Positions 1-6,989 of a DNA stretch of 64,000 nt are shown here, piece by piece. The number at the start of each line of letters is the position of its first letter. The first letter of the stretch is position 1. The notes beneath the pieces are model-generated. The model worked only from the letters and a program-made list of their open reading frames with translations, was not told where the DNA came from and made no database searches. Origin of the DNA: SLRI01 sp964393275 (GTDB taxonomy: Bacteria > Pseudomonadota > Alphaproteobacteria > Geminicoccales > Geminicoccaceae); assembly GCA_964393275.1 (NCBI GenBank), contig CAYMTA010000011.1, forward strand, positions 39,012 to 103,011, given 5' to 3'. Both the position numbers and the translations under genes were made by a program.

Positions 1-1455
1 TGGCCCGGCGCCAACCCGACCGACGACGCCTTCTTCGCCGCCCCGCCGGCCTTCGGCCGGGCCCGGCTCTGCGCCTTCGGCATGACCCGCAGGGCGGGGC
101 GCTCGGCCGCCAACGACCCGGGGCTGCAGCCGCTCTTCCAGGCCGGGGTGCCGGTGATCACGCTGGTCGGCAAGAGCTCGAGGCGGCATGCGGAGGGGGC
201 CCTGGGCGTCGACGGCGACGAGAATCTGCGGATGATCGCCGAGAGCATGGCCGAGTGCCGCCGCCACAGCCAGGAGGTGATGCTCGACGCCGAGCATTTC
301 TTCGACGGCTTCAAGGCGGACGAGGACTATGCCCTGGCGGCGCTCGAGGCGGCGCTCGAGGGCGGCGCCGACTGGGTCGTGCTCTGCGACACCAATGGCG
401 GCACGCTGCCGCAGGATGTGGCGCGCATCGTCCGCCGCGTGGCCGCCCTGGTGCCGCGGGAGAAGCTCGGCATCCACACCCACAACGACACCGAGAACGC
501 CGTCGCCAACACGCTTTTGGCGGTGCTCGAGGGGGCGAGGCAGGTGCAGGGCACGCTCAATGGGCTGGGCGAGCGCTGCGGCAACGCCAACCTGGTCTCG
601 CTGATCCCGACGCTGAAGCTGAAGATGGGCTTCGAGGTCGGCATCGACGACCAGGCGCTGACCCGGCTCACCGCCCTGAGCCGCGGCTTCGACGAGCGGC
701 TCAACCGCACGCCCAACCGGGGTGCCGCCTATGTCGGCGCCAACGCCTTCGCCCACAAGGGCGGGCTGCACGCCTCGGCGGTCAGCAAGGACCCGCGCTA
801 CTACGAGCATGTCGACCCGACCCTGGTCGGCAACCAGCGGGACATCCTGGTCTCGGACCAGGCCGGACGCTCCAACCTGATGCAGCGCTTCGCCGAGATG
901 GGGCTCGAGATCGAGCCCACGGCGGCCGAGGTGGCGGCCCTCCTTGCCACCATCAAGGAGCGCGAGGCCCGGGGATTCTCCTATGACGGTGCCTCGGCGA
1001 GCTTCGAGATCCTGGTGCGCCGCACGCTCGGCCGGCTCGCCGATCATTTCCAGCTCTTGAGCTTTCGGGTGATCGACGAGCGCCGCTTCAACGCGGTCGG
1101 CGAGCTGGTGACCCAGTCGGAGGCGACCATCAAGGTCGCGGTGGACGGCCGGGATTTCTACACGGTGGCCGACGGCAACGGCCCGGTCAACGCCCTCGAC
1201 CACGCGCTCCGCCAGGCGCTGGCTCCCACATATCCCACACTCGCCGGCATGGAGCTGGTCGACTACAAGGTGCGCATCCTCTCGCCCGAGGCCGGCACCG
1301 CGGCGGTGACGCGGGTGATCATCGAATCGGCCGACGATGCCGGGCGGGTCTGGCAGACCATCGGCGTCTCCGGCAACATCATCGACGCATCCTATAACGC
1401 GCTGCACGATGCCATCACCTACAAGCTGCTGCTCGACGGCCTTGCCGGAGTCTGA
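1..1455 (+). CDS. cimA: Citramalate synthase, 5' end outside the window
   Basis: Condenses pyruvate with acetyl-CoA to (R)-citramalate, a threonine-independent entry to isoleucine synthesis. The frame is open from base 1, where it reads WPGANPTDDAFF before the first visible Met at 82, so the gene starts upstream. 484 codons are visible; with a usual family length near 530, roughly 50 N-terminal residues are missing. The TIM-barrel part carries the metal-binding HTHND motif (bases 474-488) followed by LNGLGERCGNANL. The last ~130 residues match the LeuA-type allosteric dimer domain. LeuA (isopropylmalate synthase) is the main alternative, but the GANPTDDAFF and GLGERCGNANL context fits the CimA subfamily. 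The downstream trmJ probably starts inside the 3' end. Confidence 0.9.
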   Translation, partial: WPGANPTDDAFFAAPPAFGRARLCAFGMTRRAGRSAANDPGLQPLFQAGVPVITLVGKSSRRHAEGALGVDGDENLRMIAESMAECRRHSQEVMLDAEHFFDGFKADEDYALAALEAALEGGADWVVLCDTNGGTLPQDVARIVRRVAALVPREKLGIHTHNDTENAVANTLLAVLEGARQVQGTLNGLGERCGNANLVSLIPTLKLKMGFEVGIDDQALTRLTALSRGFDERLNRTPNRGAAYVGANAFAHKGGLHASAVSKDPRYYEHVDPTLVGNQRDILVSDQAGRSNLMQRFAEMGLEIEPTAAEVAALLATIKEREARGFSYDGASASFEILVRRTLGRLADHFQLLSFRVIDERRFNAVGELVTQSEATIKVAVDGRDFYTVADGNGPVNALDHALRQALAPTYPTLAGMELVDYKVRILSPEAGTAAVTRVIIESADDAGRVWQTIGVSGNIIDASYNALHDAITYKLLLDGLAGV

Positions 1456-2275
1456 CGACCCGCCGCCGGTCGCGCTCGGGCGGACGCCCGTTGCGTTCAA
1501 GCGGACCAAGGCGGCGCGCGGCGGCATCGATGCCCTTGAGGCGGCGCCGGCCATCGTCCTGGTGCGGCCGCAGCTCGCCGAGAACGTCGGCACCACCGCC
1601 CGCGCCATGCTCAATTTCGGCCTGGGCGAGCTGCGCCTCGTGGCACCAGGCTTCGGCTGGCCCAACGCCAAGGCGGTGGCCGCCGCCTCGGGTGCCGCCG
1701 AGGTCCTGAACCGGATGCGGGTCTTCGGAACCGTGGCGGAGGCCGTGGCCGATCTGCAGCACGTCTACGCCACCACCGCCCGCGATCGCGGCCTCGTCAA
1801 GGAGCAGCACGACGCCGCCAGCGCCGCCGCGGCGGCGCGAGCACAGGTGGCGGCCGGGCGGCGGGTCGGGCTGCTCTTCGGCCCGGAGCGCACCGGGCTC
1901 GACAATGACGAGCTCGAGCTCGCCGACGGGCTCGTGCGGATCGACGTCAACCCGCTCTTCCCGTCGCTCAATCTGGCCCAGGCCGTCCTCCTCTGCGCCT
2001 ATGAATGGCGGCGCCAGGGGGCCGGACCGGCGGCCATCACCACACCTGAGCCGGCGCCCAAGGCGGCGCTCGACGGGCTCCTGCGACATCTGCTCGTCGA
2101 GCTCGAGGCGGCCGGCTTCTTCCGTTCGCCGGATCGGCGCGATTCGCTCGGGCGGGCGATTGGCGCCATGGTCGAGCGGATGCGCCTGACCACCCCCGAG
2201 GTGCAGCTGATGCGCGGCATCGTCAAGGAGCTGCGCCGGGGACCGCTGCAACGCACGGATGATCCTGCCGGCTAG
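1442..2275 (+). CDS. trmJ: tRNA (cytidine/uridine-32-2'-O)-methyltransferase TrmJ
   Basis: SPOUT-class enzyme that methylates the 2'-hydroxyl of nucleotide 32 in the tRNA anticodon loop using SAM. The three trefoil-knot motifs are visible: LVRPQLAENVGTTARAML near residue 35, LFGPERTGLDNDEL in the middle and PLFPSLNLAQAVLLCAYEW after it. The start is uncertain. I chose TTG at 1442, which overlaps cimA by 14 bases and gives 277 residues, the normal family length. An ATG at 1337 would add 35 residues of poorly conserved sequence and lie deep in cimA. No clear ribosome binding site distinguishes them, and the overlap suggests translational coupling. Confidence 0.88.
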   Translation: MPESDDPPPVALGRTPVAFKRTKAARGGIDALEAAPAIVLVRPQLAENVGTTARAMLNFGLGELRLVAPGFGWPNAKAVAAASGAAEVLNRMRVFGTVAEAVADLQHVYATTARDRGLVKEQHDAASAAAAARAQVAAGRRVGLLFGPERTGLDNDELELADGLVRIDVNPLFPSLNLAQAVLLCAYEWRRQGAGPAAITTPEPAPKAALDGLLRHLLVELEAAGFFRSPDRRDSLGRAIGAMVERMRLTTPEVQLMRGIVKELRRGPLQRTDDPAG

Positions 2276-2292
2276 ACGGCTTCGCCAGTCTC

Positions 2293-5200
2293 TCAGGGTG
2301 CGCCCAGCGCCGCCAGCACGTCGCGCGCCTCGTGCAGGTGCTGGGTGGCGTCGGCGAGCACCTGGTCGGTGCTTCCGGCGAAGCTCGGCAGCCCGGCCAG
2401 GAGCCTGAGAACCGCGGCATCGCGCTCGCTCGAAAGACGCCCGCCATGGAGTCGGGCCAATCTTCGAACCTCCTGGGCATCGCCCATCTGCCGTGCGGCG
2501 GTCGCCAGCATCAAGACGATCTCGCCGGCTTCCGGCGTGATCGGGCCCATTTCCGGCAGGGCGGCTTCGAGCGGTGCCGCGGCGAGGCGGACGGCCGGCC
2601 AGTCGCCTGCATCGAAAGCCGCCCGCGCCCGCAGGCGCGAGGGCGCGGAGCCGCCCGCCAGGGCGGCCGACCCGCTAGTGGCGGCAAGCGCTTCGGCCAC
2701 CAGCCTTTGGCGCTCGGCCATGAGATCCGCATCGACGGCATCGAGCGGCGTGCTGTCGACGAGTGTCGCGAGTGTCCGGTCGAAGGCGCCCGAAGCGGCG
2801 TGCAGACGGGCCAGCCCGAGCCCGAGCCGGGCGCGCCGTGCATCGCGCGGCACCGCAAGCTCGAGGCGGTCGTCCAGGATTTCCGCGCCGGCGTTGGCGA
2901 GCCCGGTGGCGAGCAGGGCGGCGCTCAGCGACAGGGCCAGGTCGTCGCCCTCGGGCCCGCCCGGCATCAGCTCCTGGTAGCGTCGATAGAGGAGGAGTGC
3001 CGAGGTCGGCGAGCGACGGCCGGCGCCGAGCTCGGCGAGCGCCTCGGCGAAGATGGCGGACATCTCGCCGGTCATGGCCTGGGCCTCGGCCGGCGGTGGT
3101 GTCCGGTGCATGGCGGTCCGGAGCGTTTCCAGGGCCTCGTCGATCCGGCCGGCCTCGTGCTGCAGGGTCGCAAGGCGCCGCCAGAGGCGGAGCTCGTCCT
3201 TTTGGCCGCGCCAGTCCCGGCGGTCGGCCTCGAGCGTGGCGATCGCCTCCTCCATGGAGATTTGCCCGGCCGCCAATGCGAGGTCCGTGGCGGCGGCCCG
3301 GGCCACCGCCCGCTCCTCGAGCGGACCCGTCTCGGCCAGCGCCCGCCACGCCGCCAGCGCCTCGTCGGCAGCACCGTCACGCTCGAGGGCAAGGGCTTCC
3401 AGGCGGCGCAGGCTGCGCAGCCGGTCGGAACGCAGATCGAGGGCGGTCAGCCGGTCGATCAGCTCGAACGCGGCATCGGCCCGACCCGTCTCCAGGAGCA
3501 GCCGGACCCCCGGCACGGCAAGGGCGGCCTGCAGATCCAAAGGATAGGTGGCGAGATGGGCGGCGCCGCGCTCCCAGTCCACGAGACCCTGGTCCCATTC
3601 GCCCAGGGAAGCCGCCGCGGCGCCATGCCAGAGGGCGACCTCGTCGTCGGCGGCGAGACGCGGATCGCCCAGCCGCTTTGCAGCCTCGGCCGCGCGGTCC
3701 ATGAGGAGCAGGGCGGCACCCGTCAGAGCCGCCTGCGCGGTGCCAGCTCCGGCTGCCTCGTCGGCCTCGACCCTGGCGGCGTCGAGCAGCTCGAGCGCCT
3801 CGGCACCGAGGCCGTGAACGATCAGCAGACGGGCGAGGTCGAGCCGTGCCGCCTCCCGCATGGGGCCGGCGGCGGTCGCCATTCCGGCCTGGAGCGCTGC
3901 CCGCCGGGCGCGGAAATCGCCGGTCGCGAAGGGTGCCAGCCCGAGCGGCGATCGCTCCCGCGAGGCCGTGGGTCGTGGCGGATCGTGCTCATCGACCGCC
4001 ACGGGCACCTCGACCGCGCGCTCCGTCGGCGCCGGATCGGGTATCTCGACCGCCGGGCGGGCGAAGGTCGGCTCGGCGGACGGCAGTGCCGCGACGGTCT
4101 CGGCCGCCGGTGTCGGCAGCACGCCGTGGGCGGCCGTCAGGATCAGGCCATCGCCGGTCAGGTCGTCCGGGGTCACGGCAGCGGCCAGCTCGCGCCAGAC
4201 GGCACCCTGGGCCGAGGGCATGAGTCGCAGGCCGACGAAGCGGGAATCCACGAGGCGCGGGCCGGTCGGCGACAGGGCGAGGCCGATGCCGAGACGGTCG
4301 CCGACCACGGGGTCGACCAGCGACGCGAGTGCCTTGATGTCGGGCAGCAGCAGGCCCCGGTCGCGGGGCTCGAGCCCGGATGCCTCGGCCGTGCCGACCT
4401 CGCCATCGGCCGGCCTTAGGGTCACGATCCAGCTGGCACCGGCGCGGTGGACGAGAGCGGCTCGCTCGCCGGCGAGGGCGAGACGGAGGACGGTGGCGGT
4501 TGGGTGCCGCTCGCGGCGCAGGCCGGTGACGTGCTGGCCGATCGCCGCCCGGAAGGCGTCCGCGTCGATCTCGATCGCGCTGGCCGCACTCCCGAACACG
4601 GCCCACAAGGTCTGGCCGCGGACGAAGACGGCGGCCGGCACAGGGGCGGCCCAGCGAAAGGCGATCTCGGCCGAGGCGCCGCCGAGCTTCGTTGCGGAGA
4701 TGACGACGGGGAGCTCGGCGGGGGCGACGTCCGCTGTGGCCGCCGCCGCAGGCTCGGGTGGCGCCTCGGCGGCGACTTTCGGTTGAACCTCGGGAGGTTC
4801 CGCAACCGGCGCCACCGTCTCGTCCATGGCGGCCTGCCGGGTCGGCTTGGCGCGCGGGACCGCGACTTCCGGTCCGGCCGGTGCCGCCGCGAGGGCGGCC
4901 TCCGCAGGCGGAACGAGGTCGATGACCAGCTTGTCCGGCTCGACGCGCTGGGTTCGAGCCGTCGCTGTCCGGGCGAGGGCGAGCTTCAGGCTCTGCCCGT
5001 CGAGCGCCACGTCCGTGATTCCCGGGACCTCGCGCAGCCGGTTGAGCGCCCAGGCGCTGAGCGCGCCTGGAAGCTCCACCTCGAGCTCGCCCTGCGAACG
5101 ATCGACCACCGCAGCATCTGCGGCGACCGGCTCGATCACCAGGCGGACGAAGCCCGGATGCTGGCCGACCCGAAGCCGAAGCTCGGCCGGTGCGGCGCGG

Positions 5201-5550
5201 AAATCGAGGACGAGGAGGCGCCCGTCGAGCAGCTCGAACGAGAGGTCGATGCCGGCGCGCGGCCGCACGATCAGGGTGGAGTCGCCGGCATCGAGCGTGA
5301 CCACTTCGACATAGCGCCCGAGCCGCCCGACGGCCTCGCCGAGCCGGGTCGGAAAGGGGCGGCTCGCGCGCAATTCCAGCGCCGCACCCTTGCGTTCGGT
5401 CTGGATCTCGACCAGCTCCGGCCATTCGACCACCAGCCGGCCGAAGGTTTCGTGCAGGCCGACGCGGGACACGGCTTCGGCCGCCCTGGCAGCGTGCGGG
5501 GCGAAGCCGAGCAGGACACAGAGGACGGCGAGGACGAGGTGGCGGCTCAT
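2293..5550 (-). CDS. Large secreted TPR-repeat protein of unknown function
   Basis: 1085 residues with a typical Sec signal peptide (hydrophobic stretch residues 5-22, Ala-rich cleavage region HAARAAEA). Residues ~25-220 contain two beta-rich segments ending in LLVLDFR and KLVIDL that resemble AMIN-type peptidoglycan/envelope domains. Residues ~225-280 are a Pro/Ala/Val-rich linker. From about residue 540 to the end the sequence is Ala/Leu/Asp-rich helical hairpins typical of degenerate tetratricopeptide repeats. It is the last gene of a three-gene minus-strand unit and its ATG overlaps the stop of the upstream MotB-like gene by four bases, so it is probably made with the two MotB-like proteins. 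A periplasmic scaffold partner for them is inference; no enzyme motif is visible. Confidence 0.75.
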   Translation of the reverse strand: MSRHLVLAVLCVLLGFAPHAARAAEAVSRVGLHETFGRLVVEWPELVEIQTERKGAALELRASRPFPTRLGEAVGRLGRYVEVVTLDAGDSTLIVRPRAGIDLSFELLDGRLLVLDFRAAPAELRLRVGQHPGFVRLVIEPVAADAAVVDRSQGELEVELPGALSAWALNRLREVPGITDVALDGQSLKLALARTATARTQRVEPDKLVIDLVPPAEAALAAAPAGPEVAVPRAKPTRQAAMDETVAPVAEPPEVQPKVAAEAPPEPAAAATADVAPAELPVVISATKLGGASAEIAFRWAAPVPAAVFVRGQTLWAVFGSAASAIEIDADAFRAAIGQHVTGLRRERHPTATVLRLALAGERAALVHRAGASWIVTLRPADGEVGTAEASGLEPRDRGLLLPDIKALASLVDPVVGDRLGIGLALSPTGPRLVDSRFVGLRLMPSAQGAVWRELAAAVTPDDLTGDGLILTAAHGVLPTPAAETVAALPSAEPTFARPAVEIPDPAPTERAVEVPVAVDEHDPPRPTASRERSPLGLAPFATGDFRARRAALQAGMATAAGPMREAARLDLARLLIVHGLGAEALELLDAARVEADEAAGAGTAQAALTGAALLLMDRAAEAAKRLGDPRLAADDEVALWHGAAAASLGEWDQGLVDWERGAAHLATYPLDLQAALAVPGVRLLLETGRADAAFELIDRLTALDLRSDRLRSLRRLEALALERDGAADEALAAWRALAETGPLEERAVARAAATDLALAAGQISMEEAIATLEADRRDWRGQKDELRLWRRLATLQHEAGRIDEALETLRTAMHRTPPPAEAQAMTGEMSAIFAEALAELGAGRRSPTSALLLYRRYQELMPGGPEGDDLALSLSAALLATGLANAGAEILDDRLELAVPRDARRARLGLGLARLHAASGAFDRTLATLVDSTPLDAVDADLMAERQRLVAEALAATSGSAALAGGSAPSRLRARAAFDAGDWPAVRLAAAPLEAALPEMGPITPEAGEIVLMLATAARQMGDAQEVRRLARLHGGRLSSERDAAVLRLLAGLPSFAGSTDQVLADATQHLHEARDVLAALGAP

Positions 5551-6173
5551 GGCTGATCCACCGAGGCCTGATCGGGCGGCCGGGTGCGCAGGGTCAAGAT
5601 CAGCCGGTCGCCGTCGGGCTCGCCGGCGGCGGGAACCAGAACCTCCGCGCCCGCCAGGCCGAGCTCGCTCGAGAGCCGGCGCTGAAACGCCGCGACGCGC
5701 TCGAGCCGTGCGGCCAGCGTCTCGTCCCTCCGCCCCGGCAGACGAAAGCTCGGCTCGAGCGCAAATCGCCGGGCGAGAAAAGCATAGGTGGCCATGAGCT
5801 CGGTTGCGGCACTCCGTCCGGCCGCCGACGAGGATGTCGGGTCGACCATTTCTACAACAAGTTGAAATTCATCGTACTTTATATTCGTATAGGTTGCCAA
5901 GCCTTCCTGCGCGCGCAAGAGCGCCGCGAGATAGGCGAAGGAGCGGTCGGCCTCGGCGCTGATCTCGGGCGTGGCCCGGTCCGCCACGCTGCCCCGGGTC
6001 ACGAGGGCGATTGCCGGGCGCTCCGGATCGACTGGCAGCAGCGCTGCCCGTCCTCCGCCGTCGAGGTCGCGCATCGAGAGGCCCAGAACGAAGAACGTCA
6101 ACAGCAGGGCGACCACGTCGGCCAGCATGATCGACCAGGCCCGCTCGCCGGCGCGGTCCCGCTCAGTCCGCAT
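5547..6173 (-). CDS. MotB-like membrane protein A
   Basis: 208 residues. After a short charged N-terminus, one membrane segment (IMLADVVALLLTFFVLGLSM, residues ~15-34) resembles the single TM and plug of MotB, including the Asp expected to carry protons (D19). The rest is a periplasmic alpha/beta region ending in LILTLRTRP, shorter and more divergent than a canonical OmpA peptidoglycan-binding domain. It overlaps the upstream MotB-like gene by 11 bases and the downstream TPR gene by four, so the three are probably co-translated. No MotA/ExbB/TolQ gene is in the window. Codons around bases 5848-5899 are unusually AT-rich (separate entry). TolR/ExbD-like function is an alternative. Confidence 0.6.
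   Translation of the reverse strand: MRTERDRAGERAWSIMLADVVALLLTFFVLGLSMRDLDGGGRAALLPVDPERPAIALVTRGSVADRATPEISAEADRSFAYLAALLRAQEGLATYTNIKYDEFQLVVEMVDPTSSSAAGRSAATELMATYAFLARRFALEPSFRLPGRRDETLAARLERVAAFQRRLSSELGLAGAEVLVPAAGEPDGDRLILTLRTRPPDQASVDQP
5848..5899. other. Low-GC, rare-codon island inside a motB-like gene
   Basis: About 50 bases of strongly AT-rich sequence interrupt a region that is otherwise near 70% G+C. Read as the minus-strand gene it encodes TNIKYDEFQLVVEM using ATA, TTT, CAA, CTT, GTT and GTA codons that neighbouring genes almost never use. The reading frame stays open. TATA-containing stretches could also act as an internal minus-strand promoter about 310 bases upstream of the TPR gene. 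Its function cannot be told from the sequence. Confidence 0.6.
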
Positions 6174-6870
6174 GCACTTCGCCGACAGCCGCGCGGGGCA
6201 CGGTGAAGCGCCAGATGCCGACCGGCAGCGCCGCGAAGCCGAGACCGAGCTTCTCGCCGTCGAGGCCGTTCGCCTCGAGCACCCCGGCCAGGGCGACCAG
6301 CCGGTCCCGTGCGGCCCCGGCGTCGCTCTCCGGCAAGAGGGTGGTCACAAGAAGCGGCGTGTCCCAGGCGGTGCCGCGTTCGGCGAGGGCCGTGGCGAGG
6401 CGGTTGAGCAGCACGAGACGCTCTCGCCGAATGGCCGGGCCGGCACCGTCGAAAAGGTCGGCCGCCGCGAGGTCGAAGGCGATGAGCATGCCCGCAATCC
6501 GCCGGGCTCTCGCCTGCACCGGCAGCGAGGCGGCGAGCCGCCGGCGCAATCGCTCCTCGGCCAGGGTCGAGCCGTCCAGAGGCTCGCTTTCGGCACCGCT
6601 GCCGGGCGGGGCGGCGAAGCGGTCGGCCAACGCTTCGAGCACGGGCCCAGCCTTGGTGGCGCTGATCTCCGAGCGGCTGTAGAGCACGACGAAGAAGGCG
6701 AGCAGGATCAGCATCAGCTTGAGAAAGCCATCGGTCGGCAGCTCGGCCGACGCCGGGTCGAGGCGAGGCAGAGGCGGGTCGTCGGACAAGGGGGCGTTGC
6801 GGCGCGTGGCAGGATCGCCGGCGACCCTTCGCGGTCGCGGCTCGCGGGTTTCCGCTCGGGTTCGCAGCAT
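6163..6870 (-). CDS. MotB-like membrane protein B
   Basis: About 235 residues. A 40-residue charged, proline-containing N-terminus precedes one membrane segment (GFLKLMLILLAFFVVLYS) followed by SRSEISATKAGPVLEAL, the plug-like arrangement seen in MotB. Here the membrane segment lacks the usual acidic residue, unlike partner A. The C-terminal ~130 residues are a divergent OmpA/MotB-like periplasmic fold. I prefer the ATG at 6870, about ten bases after a GAGGTGG; a GTG at 6891 in the same frame would add seven residues. It is the first gene of the three-gene unit and overlaps the next gene by 11 bases. Confidence 0.6.
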   Translation of the reverse strand: MLRTRAETREPRPRRVAGDPATRRNAPLSDDPPLPRLDPASAELPTDGFLKLMLILLAFFVVLYSRSEISATKAGPVLEALADRFAAPPGSGAESEPLDGSTLAEERLRRRLAASLPVQARARRIAGMLIAFDLAAADLFDGAGPAIRRERLVLLNRLATALAERGTAWDTPLLVTTLLPESDAGAARDRLVALAGVLEANGLDGEKLGLGFAALPVGIWRFTVPRAAVGEVHAD

Positions 6871-6921
6871 GCCGGGAACGCCACCTCGCACGCGACCGCG
6901 CTGCCACCGCGGCGGCCGTCT

Positions 6922-6942
6922 CTATCCTGTGGGCAAGGATAG
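6922..6942. repeat. 7-bp inverted repeat between fdhA and the motB-like genes
   Basis: CTATCCT at 6922-6928 and AGGATAG at 6936-6942 flank a 7-base loop. It lies upstream of the first MotB-like gene and downstream of the formate dehydrogenase stop. It could be a terminator stem without a T-run or an operator for the MotB-like unit; the sequence does not decide. Confidence 0.4.
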
Positions 6943-6968
6943 GGCGGCCCAGGTTGCGCAATCGTTAA

Positions 6969-6989
6969 CGCGGCGACCCGAAGGCCGCG
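6969..6989 (-). terminator. Hairpin directly after the formate dehydrogenase stop
   Basis: Read on the minus strand, CGCGGC, a nine-base CTTCGGGTC loop and GCCGCG follow the stop codon at 6990-6992 immediately and are followed by TTAACG. The stem is strong but the T-run is minimal, so it is only a possible intrinsic terminator. Confidence 0.4.

Noticed and set aside
2332..4419. Plus-strand frame of 695 codons opposite the TPR protein gene
   Set aside because: Low-complexity composition and no start signal; the minus-strand frame has a signal peptide and TPR pattern.
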